Notes under the pieces: generated by a model
Databases searched by the model: none
Told to the model about the DNA's origin: nothing
Seen by the model: the letters and a program-made list of their open reading frames with translations, nothing else
Origin: Vitellaria paradoxa
Lineage: Eukaryota; Streptophyta; Magnoliopsida; Ericales; Sapotaceae
Length of the DNA stretch: 64,000 bases
Direction: 5' to 3'
Assembly (NCBI GenBank): GCA_019916065.1
Contig: CM034236.1
Span: forward strand, 20,477,508-20,541,507
In this document: in pieces, positions 11,776 to 22,670 of the stretch
How positions within the stretch are numbered: the stretch's first letter is position 1
Layout of the letters: the number at the start of each line of letters is the position of its first letter
Made by a program: the position numbers and the translations under genes

Positions 11776-14119
11776 TGGTTTTATATTTTTTTTTAAAATA
11801 GAATCTAATTATAAATCTCAATAATTTATTTTTACGAATCGAATTATTTAAATTATCTATTTAGTAATTATTTATTATTTATTTATAATAATTATTTATT
11901 TAATATTTGCTAATTATTTATAATAACTATTACATTTTATTATTTATGTATAAATATTTATTTCAAATTTAATTTAATTTAATTATATTTTTATTAATTT
12001 GTATATTGAACTAAACAATTTTTTCATAAAATCAATCAAAAAAACAAAACATGGCTCCTAATTATGATTATGTATATACAAACACAATATCAAATTAGAT
12101 TGTAATTAAAACAAAATTTTATTATATGTAAATGTTCAAAATACAGAAACCAAAATATATATAAATATACTGATCAAAATATATACAAATGGATCCTAAT
12201 CATCCTAATTCAGTCCAAGAGGGCCATTCGTCATTGTCCGGATCCTACAATGCAATAATAACGAAATTAGAACGTGATAAATATCATAATATCATTTAAT
12301 TTCCCTAGGTAACGTTTATTATATAATTTAATTAATTTCGGTAAGTCAATAACATTAATTAATCTCCTTAACGTAATGTTAATTAATTTTAATGTCATAA
12401 TATAATTAAATTATTTTAAAAATTTATAATATAATTTAATTTCATTAAGGTAACCTTAATTAATATTTTTCATGATTGTTTTAGTAAATGATAATAATAT
12501 ATACAAATTATTTAATAAATTATATTATCTTATTATTAGAACTTAATTTTAATTTATATTTTTAATGAACCTATAAGTTATAATTTAATATTAATATTTA
12601 CTTAGTTTTCATATTTTTAATATTATTGTCTAACATTATAAATATCACAATATAATTTAATTTCCTTAAGATAAGTTAATTTATTATAACTTAATTTTAA
12701 TTTATATTTTTAAAGAACCTGCAAGTTATAATTTAATATTAATATTTACTTAATTTTCATATTTTTAATATTATTGTATAACATTATAAATATCATAATA
12801 TAATTTAATTTCCTTAAGGTAAGTTAAACAATTTATTTTTAAATATTATACATTTATGTATTTATAATTCCAAATATCTTACTTTAATATTGTTCATAAT
12901 TCAAATTAATTTCTTAAATGTTCATATTATTTTTCATATTTTTATATTTTTAAATTAAAAAATATTAAACACTCACTCCTTTTTTATTTTTGATAATTAT
13001 TTCACTCAATGATAATAATATATATAATTTATTAAATAAAATTATTTAATAAATTTTATTTTCTTACAAAGAGCTAATTTCAATTCACATTTTTAAATTT
13101 AAAAAAAAATAAGCATTCACTCTTTTATAATTTCAAAAAATTATATTTCAATCAAAATGTTTTTACTTTTTTTAATACTGATTTTTAATACTTAATTTTA
13201 TTATTTTTAATACCTACTTTAAATATTTGAATTTAAAAATAATTGTAAGCTTAATTTAATAAAACATTCGCTCCGCTATGATTTCAAATTTTTAGTTCAA
13301 CAAAATTAAAAAAAAAAAGAGTCCAAAATTACATTTCTCTTTTTAAAACTATGTTCATAATTATTTTAACCAATATTTTGTCGCCTTTCACTCATACTTA
13401 ATTAAAATTATTTTTATAGTTAGTTTAATAAATGATAATAAAAGATATAAATTGAGAAAAAATTCAAATCTTTATTTAGTCTAATTAATTTTTTTTAAAT
13501 TTAAATCTTTATTTAGTCTCTTAAAGTTATATGACATCTTATAATATATATGGAAAAAATTGTCCTTAATGAATAGAAAAATATTTAAAATTTCCTTGAA
13601 TAACTTTTCAAAAAGGATAGTTATTTATCTAATTTCTCATTAAAATTAAAAACATCAAAATAAATTTAAAAAACAAAAAAATTAAAAAAATTAAAAAAAA
13701 CAGCAAAATAAAAAAAAATTTGACAAAAAAAACAATATACATAAAAAATACATTACACAGTAAAAAAAAAATTTTGATAGCAACATTTCAACAATATTAC
13801 ATTTCACAACCAACAATTCAAAAAAAAAATCCAATCAAACAACTAACATCCAACATCAATAGCATATATATAAAATAAACGAATTAATGAGTAACTAATA
13901 TAAAAAAAAAAACAAACAATAATATATACATGCATGCATGGATGAATCATCAAACCCCAACCACAAAAACAAAAAAAAAATTTATTTACATTAACCCAAT
14001 AATAAACATAAAAAAATCAAAAAATAAAAAAAAATAATTTAAACTAAAAAAAAAAAAAGAAACCTGGTGGTGTGGTGGTGAGGCCTCTAAAAAACTCTTA
14101 TACACAAAAAAAAAGAAAG

Positions 14120-14335
14120 TTAGTGTGTGTGAGAGAGAGCAAGAGAGAGAGAGAGAAACAAAGAGAGAGAGAGCAAGAGAGAGAGAGAGAGAGAGCTAGA
14201 GTGAGAGCCTTACTGGGGGCGGCGACAGCAGTGGCAGGTAGGAGAGAGAGGCAGGGGGAGAGAGGAGAGACTGCGGGGGAGGGAGAGGAAAAAGAGGGAG
14301 GGAGGGAGAGGAAAAAGAAAGGGCGTTCTGTCCGG
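14120..14335. repeat. (GA)n microsatellite and purine-rich tract
   Basis: Repeated GAGAGA blocks interrupted by single bases, then GGAGGGAGAGG-type purine runs. The 97-codon open frame across it (Arg/Glu-rich) is an artefact of the repeat. Confidence 0.85.
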
Positions 14336-14344
14336 TTTAATTTT

Positions 14345-14527
14345 CGTATTAGAAGCGGTCGCTAATATTGTCGCTATAAGTGTATTAGCGATCGCTTGAG
14401 GCGGTCGCGCGAATTTTTCCGTCGCCGATCCCTTGCCGCACTGGATTAGCGACGCTCATTACAATTACTGCCCCAAGCGGTTGCTAATACACTTATAGCG
14501 ACCGCCAAAAACGATCGCCCGAGTTTT
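14345..14527. repeat. Right subterminal repeat array of the CACTA element
   Basis: Copies of gaagcggtcgctaatatt, tattagcgatcgcttgag, gcggttgctaatac and related variants in both orientations, matching the left array and lying just inside the CTAGTAGTG terminus. Confidence 0.85.
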
Positions 14528-14561
14528 TCACTCGTCGATTGGCCAATCTCTAGTAGTGAAT

Positions 14562-15383
14562 ATTTTCCTAGAAATGAGTAAAAATTGGTTTCAGTTTGGA
14601 CTCAATTTGTTTCAATATTTCGGAAAACACTTTTATTCACATTTTTAGAAAAATATTTTTTAAAAAAACATGAGTGAAGTTTTTTTTTTTAAGAAAATAT
14701 TTTACATTAAACCTAAATACCGTTTTTTTCCAATCACTTTTTAGGATTTTACCAGGGGAACACCGTCTTAGCCTCTTTGGAGAGACTAAAACTCGTACAA
14801 CAATTGTAGGTGGAGGGATTTTGTTTGCAAACTTCACGTTAATCTCACTTGTCATTCAACTATCTTCCCTTTTTTTTTTTTAAGGAGAATACTAGGGTGG
14901 TGTTAGATGGCAAAAAAAAAATTAAAAATTTGATGTAAAAATAACATGTGACAAAATTTAATTAAAGAAAGTTGAAAAAATTTTGTAACTTTTTGTAAGT
15001 TTACCCTAAACAGCATTTAAATGCACTTTATTTTTAACTTCTTGCACTCCATTTTCATGAGAAAGCAAAAGTAGAGTGGATTTTGCACCTTCTTTTTTTT
15101 TTAATGGCGTTTATTTTATATATTTTTTTTGTTTGTATTTGTAAGTTGTATATACGTAACGTTAATGTTTCACATAGGGATGTCAAAGTTTGCCCCAGTC
15201 TTAGATAGTTTGAGATGTAATAAATTGGAGTAAGAACCAAAAGTCAAAATTTACCAAGTTCCTGGCTCATGCACGGGACTGTTTTAGCTACAATTTGGAG
15301 ACTCCAATATTTTTGGTATATAAATTCTTGCAAGACTTAATGGGAAATGTTCTCTGTGTATAAATATATATTTTGTATAAGGA
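14562..15383. other. Intergenic AT-rich DNA
   Basis: No gene. Open frames at 14637-14855 and 14674-14883 overlap on opposite strands, and a further frame lies at 15055-15240 (minus); all are low-complexity. No clear element ends. Confidence 0.4.
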
Positions 15384-15391
15384 AACAATCA

Positions 15392-16666
15392 AGAGTGAGC
15401 GTCTACGTACTTTATAAATAGCCTCTTACACTCTATTTTATTTTTTTATTAATTAAAATTACACAATTACCTATTTATCTTTTCACATATGTTTTACATA
15501 TTTATAATGCTATAAAAGGCCTTATATAAAAATTCAATCAAAGACATAATTATAATGTCATAAATACTTTTATTTAATAATAAAATTATTTTTTAAATAT
15601 ATACAAAATACAACTTACCAATTTTTCTTTGGGCAATTACAATTTAATTTTTTTTTTGTGGAAAACTTATGCATATGAATTATCTTACTATGATAAAAAT
15701 ATATAACTTCATAATTTTATTATATAAAAAAATCAAATCAAAATTTTAAAATAAAGATACTTATATTTGTTTGATAAATCCGTCTGCATATTTAAAAATT
15801 AATTTATTTAGTTCATTGATTTCTTTAGATAGATATTTTTTTCATTTATAGTTTTATTTCATTTATTTTTTTATAAATGGATGCTCAGGAAAAAAAAAAT
15901 AGCAGTGGCTTTATTTTGAATTTACAATGAAAAACGCTAATAAGAAAAAGGACGATTAGAAATCTAATTTACAGGTGATCTTATTTTTATGTTTGAAAAT
16001 TTTATATAAAAAAATAGTTTGAAAGAGTAAAATAAATTTTATTTTACTTATATTTTTAGAAATCACAAAAAATAATTTTTTGATTTATTTTATAACTTAA
16101 TCAAATAAAAAATAACTTATTTCATTTCAAATTATTTACAAAATTTTGTCATTTTTTTATCATATTGGTATATTTTTTACAAATCTTTCATAAATTATTT
16201 ATTTAACATTTATTGCACTTACATTTTATTTTATTACATTATTTGTAATATATTACTAGATTAATTAAGAGAATTGGAATATTTGCGTAGTACATTACTA
16301 AATAATTTGAGGATAATGAGAAGAGTTAAAATGTTATAAATAAACGGAATGAAAGATATTATTTTTTATTTGATTAAAATTATAAAATAAAATGAAATAA
16401 AATTTAAGTTTTATATGATTGTTAAAAATATAAATATAAATATAAATATAAATTATTTTATTTTTTAAGACTAATTTTTTCTATTTTCTCATAAGCCTAA
16501 TGGTATTTATTCAAATTTGTAAATGTTTTCTTTACGAAAGATAATTATGTCATTTCAAATTAAATATAACAATAGCTAGTCAAAAAAGGATAGTTTGTAA
16601 TTTTATTTAATGAAAAAGTAAATTCAAGTGTAAGAGACTTTTTGTGAAATGCAAATAAGCTCACCT
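15392..16666. mobile_element. 1.3-kb hAT-like MITE with 8-bp target duplication
   Basis: Left end AGAGTGAGCGTCTACGTACT and right end, inverted, AGGTGAGCTTATTTGCATTT are followed in both arms by a TCTTACACT phrase and by a longer conserved block (attaaaattacacaattacc on the left; its inverse near 16580-16615). The flanks are aacaatca at 15384-15391 and 16667-16674, an 8-bp target duplication. The AT-rich interior codes for nothing. The family recurs at 56624-60246, where the arms are clearly homologous. The 8-bp duplication suggests hAT mobilisation. Confidence 0.8.
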
Positions 16667-16674
16667 AACAATCA

Positions 16675-17454
16675 ATAATTAAATTAGGTTGTTTGTCCCC
16701 ATAGACTTTTACTTTGTGTCCGTTTGGACACACAAAAAAATACAACTTTACGTACGGGGTGACATGCTGTACTTTGATGGTTAGTTAGGTATTTGATAAA
16801 AATTTATAAAAATTAGAAAAAGTTGGAGAAATTAAAGAAAATGAATTTGGGTTATATCAGTCCCATAACTTACAATCAGAGCCGTTGGACTAAATTTTAA
16901 CTATCTAAATGCATTCATATTTTTTTTTTGAATTAAAATAGTTTGACTACATTTGAACCGTTGAATTTTAATCTAATGGTCTTGATTGTAAGTCCCGTGG
17001 CTAAAATAAGATTGGTATGTTAGTCTCTCCATTTTCAAAAATTAAAAAAAAAAAAAAAGTAAAAGGAGCAGAAAGTTGATTTTGTGTTCAAAGTCAATAA
17101 AAATGTTTTTTTTTTGGCGTGCGAAACGTCACCTTTATCCATTTGTTTTCATCAACTGTTCAACAATAATACAATAATCACATTAATTATGCATGGATGT
17201 ACCACCTACAGACTTGATCTTATTATGGCTTGTTTGTTTGGGTGGACGGAAAGGGGGGGGGGGGGAAGGATAGAAGTTCCATTTCCATCTTTTAATCCCA
17301 TTCATAAGGTGGGGCATCTTTTTCCGCCTCTAGTTCTAATTTGTTTTGTCCAAGATGATGATCCAAATGTATCAATTTTCAATTTTGCCTTATAATAAAA
17401 AGACCACCCATACTCCACAAAAGGGTAAAAAGTGTTCATCCAAGTTTCTCCCCC
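16675..17454. other. Intergenic DNA, homopolymer G run
   Basis: No gene. A run of thirteen G (17253-17265) lies in a 103-codon chance frame. Around 16830-17010 a degenerate inverted pair (cataacttacaatcagagccg and its inverse near 16980) hints at another small element. Confidence 0.35.
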
Positions 17455-18315
17455 GACTACTAGAAATAAGAATTTTATTGGCCATCAAAAACAATCACTA
17501 AAGGTGAGCAAGCGATTGCTAAAAGGTATTAGCGACTGCGTGGCGACTGCCAGTAAAGGAACACAAATGCATCGCTGATACTATTGCGATCGCATTGACG
17601 ATCGCTAAAGAATTTACTTCATGTATTATTTGCAATTGCTTTACGGTAATTAGTGACCACTTCCTGCCACGTGTTGTGAGCCTTCGTGCCAGCCCCCGTC
17701 ATGTGAAGAGAAGACATTAGTGATTGTCAATAACGGTTGCAACTATTGATAAATTTTTTAATTATTATTTTTTATTTTTAATTATTTTTCATTAGTGATC
17801 GCCATTAAACTATTTTTATATTTTTTAAAAAATTATTATTTTTTAATTATTTGTTATTATTTTTTGAATTTATTTATTTATTTTGTATTATTTTATATTA
17901 TTATATTCATTTCTAAATTCTTTTTTTTTACTATAATTTTAATTGCACCTGTATTACATGCTTGTAGTAGAATTTTTTTTAAACAAAATAGAACAAAAAT
18001 TTTCATTTACATAAACAAAAACAATATGAAATTTAATTATAAAATTTTATTGAATTATGATATGGATAACTTTCATTGACAAAGAATTTTATTTTGTTTT
18101 CAAAAAAAAAAAAAGACAAAGAATTTTATTTACACAATTAAAATTATGCTATTCTAATTATGTAAGTACATTGAATTAAAAAATAAAATAAAAATTTTCT
18201 AAAGAGAGAAAATTATACTGACGCGGACTTTTTCTAGAGAGAGAAGCTCTGGTCTTACCTTGATAGCGTTGAGTGTGGAATGAATAAAATGGGCGGTGAG
18301 GCCTCCTTATCTAGA
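17455..18315. mobile_element. Truncated CACTA element related to 11314-14558
   Basis: The start GACTACTAGAAATAAG is one base away from the CACTA terminus. It is followed by the same class of subterminal repeats (aagcgattgctaaaaggtattagcgactg and others, 17500-17740). Near 18290 the phrase ggtgaggcctc is shared with the 3.2-kb element at 14078. The expected right terminus is absent; the sequence changes character at about 18315, so the element is cut there. Confidence 0.6.
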
Positions 18316-19276
18316 CTTTTTGGCTAAACAAAACTTTTGCCCGTTCAAATAGGCGACAAACATTACCCATTTCATTAGGCAAACCAATTTACTTGACAAA
18401 ACAGGCGAACAAGTTTGCTTGAAAAAATAGGAACAAATCTTTGCCAAGTCTATTTAGCAGTCATTTTTTCCTAACAGAACGAGTGAACATGTCTGCACAA
18501 TGCCTTAGCTAAACAAGATTGCAAAATAGGGCAGGCAAGACATTCTACAATTTGATGTAGGCAAAACATCTTGCACAAAGCCTAGTTAGCAAACTATTTG
18601 CCTTCAAGGCCAAAAAAGTGGACCATTTAGCCTGGGCCCCTGGCTAGAGCCATGTTTGGCAAAGTTCGTGTTTTACCCTAACAAATTTGGGCTATTCTAA
18701 GACATTTGGCATAGTTCTGGGAGCTTTTGGGACCTCATAGGCACTTTTTGGAGCGATTTAGACCAATTATGTCAAAACTGGGCTCAATTCGGATTTTTAA
18801 GACCAAGTTATGTTCATTTGAAAATCGCTACTTTGAAACTCGTTGAAACAGAGGCAGGGTTAGTCAATCCTTTGTACTGACTCTTGGAGGCACCACTAGA
18901 CTGACTCCTCCTATCATTTTTGGATATGAGAAATCCGAAAATGCCATCAATGGGACTCTGAGATACATTTATGAATTTATAAAAAATTAACAAATTTTGT
19001 AATCGAGGTTACGGAAAAACCTCCTAAGGTTTAACTTGATTAGACTTAGCTATGTCATTACCTCAGGGGATAAACCTCGACATTCTTGTGTAATTTAAAG
19101 GCCTTTTGACTTCATGTGAGGTCTCAAATTGTGTCTAGTGTGAGGAGCCATTTTGAGTTGGTGGAGCCCAAATGACCTCCAACTACTAGATAAGAGATGA
19201 TGCTAACCTATGTTGTTCAAGGTAAAGTTACCAGTATTTTGCTTCCTAAATGGTGAGCATTTGCCAAGGTGAAGAT
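18316..19276 (+). other. Probable LTR-retrotransposon 3' non-coding region
   Basis: Sequence of more even composition with no open frame. It ends in a purine-rich ccaaggtgaagat directly before an LTR-like TGTTAGAG, as the 3' untranslated region and polypurine tract of a Copia-type element would. No coding domain is recognisable, so the element is either very decayed or truncated. Confidence 0.35.
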
Positions 19277-19720
19277 TGTTAGAGTTGTGTTTCATTATGA
19301 TTCACGGGAACACATAGAAGGTTGGGGGTATAGATAATCCTATTCCAAGCAGGTTTGTATTGCCAGTATAGTAATCTAACTCCTGATAGGTTTATTATTC
19401 TACTTCTGATTGGGTTTCCTATTCCTATATATTTGAGACATATTGTACATAAGGGTTAAGTTCAAGTTACGATTTTTTAAAAGGTTAGGGTTGAGAAAAA
19501 ATCTAAAAACAAGTAACAAGATTTTCTAAGGTTCTTTAAGATTCTCTCATATCTCTTTTGTAATTCTTTACTCCATTGTTAGAGTTTCTTATAATTAAAA
19601 ACCAATTTTACTGTGCCCATAGACATAGGCAAATTATCGAACCATATAAATCTTGTGTTCTTCCATTGTGTGATTTTCTTATGTTCGTCTGTGAGTTTGC
19701 CATTATTCATTAAGGTATTG
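19277..19720 (+). mobile_element. Copia-type LTR (solo or truncated)
   Basis: Begins TGTTAGAGTTGTG after a purine tract. It includes a promoter-like cctatatatttgag (about 19425) and ends in the arrangement common in plant Copia LTRs: a 'gtgcccatagacataggc' phrase, 'cgaaccatataaatcttgtg' and a T-rich tail near 19650-19710. No primer binding site is seen after it, and the 3' end is only approximate. Confidence 0.5.
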
Positions 19721-22012
19721 CTAGAAGATGATTAAGGATTTCTGCAACAACAATAATCATAACAACCTGAACCTAATTAGAGCCATACATTTCATAGGAT
19801 CAAAGTAAATAATCAAAACATAAGGTATACCTAAAGCCTTGGCCATCAGCCAGGTAACAGTCCTCCAAAAGAATAATCAATATTAGGTTTCCATTAAATC
19901 CGTACAACTCAATCGAAGGTAAGTAAAGTATATACGATAAACCTCTCCCACTGAAGGTAAAAAAAAAAAAAAAATGGATATAAAACTCATCAAAATGATA
20001 TATCTATTATAAAAGAAAAGTATAGGAGCTAAGTCCATGACTTGATGTCTTGACTTGGCAATTAGTATCAAAACCTGCATCAAAGTCTGTAAGGAAGTGA
20101 GAACAGTCTACCGATGCCAACTATCAACAAGTATGGACAAAAAGCATACTCTACATGCTACTAAGTAAACATAAAATATATTAGTCAAACTATCCAAGTA
20201 GACAACCAAGTTATGACACAATAAAGTCAATTTCCTAATCTTATCCTCAATTAACCAATATAACATTTCTCAAGTATCTTATATATACTTATATCATTTT
20301 TAGTAAAATCAATATATATACGTGTGTAGGTTAGGTACTCTACCAGGTGGGCCAATGGTATAAAACCCAACCCAAACTGCATATTTAATACCTAACTCAA
20401 ATAACTCTACTTATGGAGGGAACCACACAAATCCATATTTACCACCTGGGCTAAGCCTCAGGAGTGAATATACATGCTAATCAGTGCTTACCTCACTTCG
20501 TAGACTACTAACATATTGGATGTGAGTCACCAACTTATGCATAGTTTTCGAAATTTTCAATCTTTAGGCATACAAATACCACTATTTTCAATACCTCTAC
20601 ACCTAAAACTTTCAAAATTAATACTTAATATATAAATATCATTATTTTTTATATACTCATCAAATTCACAATTTCCTTAATGTGTATCAACTAGTTATAG
20701 CCTCATATTCATTTAATCCTTTAGCCATCTTATAAATGATCAACATACGTTAAGTCAACAAGTTCATCTTATTAATAAATTCAACCTAAATATCCATAAT
20801 CATTAAAATCAAGGGAAATAAAATTGGTCAAGTTGTGCGCACCAAGTGGGAAAATAGTCAGGTGTAGGCAAAAGAACAAACTTGACGCACGAGACTCTTG
20901 GGCCCAAAGTATGGGCATGAGATGTATCATGGCATGCACATGATATCAGATTGCAGTTGATGTGCACACAAGACTTAGCCTCACGTGTGCATGATAAAGA
21001 CCTAGTAGCACTGGTTCATCACGTCTTTGTTTTCATGTTGTACAACTCATTCAAAATTCAAGCTCAATAACACTCTAATTTACTATAAAAAGCCATGTGA
21101 ATATATGCTAATAATGTTTTAAAACAAGTCTTGCGGCTTGATTTAGATCATGGAACAAAATTTTGATACTAATGGTTTCATACCCATTATGTCTATGTTT
21201 TGTAATCCGAGTTACGAACTAATCACATGTAAGTCATATTAAACATCACAAAATATAATCAGAACCATACAATCACCCTAGAACTGACATCAAATAAAAT
21301 AATATATAAATGCATCAATCCCAACCAGGTAATAGTGCTTCCCATTCATAATCAAAATAATATCTAGGCTCATTATTCTTTTACAACTACATTGAACAAA
21401 AATCTAATACAAAAATAATACATCTGATCAAAAGAGAATATCTCAAAAATATCATCAAAAGCTCAACCCTGGAATATCAGGTTCTGCACATGTAACAACG
21501 CTGTAGAGAAGTGAACACAAAATCCATGTATTCCCACTGTGCACATATAAATAGGTATAATATGCAAAAATATATCCTAACATGTTACTACTATATGACA
21601 TATAACACCAATAACTAATAATAGTCAACACATCATCATCATATAATAATATCAACATTATGATCCACATTTCATTATCAGTTATTTAACTATTATTCAT
21701 CATCTTATCATACTTACACACACATAGGGTTGATAATATGTAAGATTGTCTCGAGTCCTCTGAGCCTAATCCCAAATCATCTTTATCTTTTAGCGGCCGA
21801 CACCCAGAGGAAACGATAAATCAAAACGTTATCATTTTATGAGTCTTAACTCAAGGATTACGATTAATCAATCCATCATCATCATTTGTAGACCAACATT
21901 TAATGGTTACGATTAACCAAGTTAGTGTCATTATATAGGCTTCTAACCTACTAATATGATAACTAGACCCTATGTAGGTTTAGGAACTTTTAACCCAAGG
22001 GTAATCATGTAC
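19721..22012. other. Repetitive intergenic DNA, probably LTR-retrotransposon debris
   Basis: No gene. The segments 19775-19880 and 21260-21370 resemble each other (gagccatacatttcatag / agaaccatacaatcacc; gccaggtaacagt / accaggtaatagt), suggesting two copies of the same non-coding retroelement sequence. Short open frames on the minus strand (19883-20083, 21455-21670) have no domain. Confidence 0.4.
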
Positions 22013-22290
22013 TACTACTAGAATCTAAAGAATGCTCGATCACCTAAGACGGTCGCCTTGAGGTGATCATCGAAGAGGGGTCGACAACAGTAATAGGCAA
22101 CTGCTTTAGGTGGTCATCAAACGTAACGACTACCAAAATTGATTGTCCAATAGATGGGGACACTCACTATTAGCACCTAGTTTGATGTAAACACCTTTAC
22201 CTTTTAATGAATGACTTGAGGCAGTCATCGAATCCAAATGCCACTTTAGATGATTGCCTCAAAGCAACCATCTATATATATTTTTTTTTT
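22013..22290. mobile_element. CACTA-like terminus with subterminal repeats
   Basis: TACTACTAGAATCTAAAG is one substitution away from a CACTACTAGAA terminus. It is followed by clustered motifs such as gacggtcgccttgaggtgatcatcg, ggtggtcatcaa and gaggcagtcatcg in both orientations. The repeat motif differs from that of the element at 11314, so it is a different CACTA subfamily. The matching right end was not found with confidence. Confidence 0.5.
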
Positions 22291-22670
22291 TAAGAACTAG
22301 CTATATATTTCCATTTTGAAAAAAAAAATAATGTATACAATATTTAACAACCTGTAATAATATAACATAAAACTCAACAAAATTAAAACATCCAACATAA
22401 AATAAAATATTATTAAAATAAAAACTAATTTGTTCATTACAAAGAAAAATTTAACAAAGTTGATTATAAACTAAGTTGTTTATCTAAATTTACGAAGAAA
22501 AAATTAAAAGAATAAGGTCTTTGAGAGAGAAGGGCTCCAAACATCATCAATCAATCAAACCTGAAATAAATTTAGAAATAAATAAATTAATTAATGATGC
22601 AAAATATAATTAATGAATTTAAAATTAAATTCTAAAAAAATTCTACTTTTAAATTTTCACATTTAATCTA
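22291..22670. other. AT-rich link between the CACTA-like end and the satellite block
   Basis: No gene. Resembles the AT-rich interior of the nearby CACTA elements, ending where the 178-bp repeat begins. Confidence 0.4.

Larger units (their letters stand above)
11314..14558. mobile_element. Complete non-autonomous CACTA (En/Spm) transposon
   Basis: The element begins CACTACTGGAAAAACTAG and ends in CTAGTAGTG, i.e. CACTACTAG on the other strand. It is flanked on both sides by the 3-bp target duplication aat (11311-11313 and 14559-14561), the hallmark of the CACTA superfamily. Both subterminal zones are packed with short direct and inverted copies of a GCGGTCGCTAATA-type motif, the expected binding sites for a TNPA-like protein. 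The 3.2-kb interior has no transposase frame; it is AT-rich up to 14050 and then purine-rich with a long GA tract. It must be mobilised by a partner element. Confidence 0.93.

Noticed and set aside
14072..14365. 97-codon Arg/Glu-rich frame
   Set aside because: Produced by a (GA)n tract inside the CACTA element.
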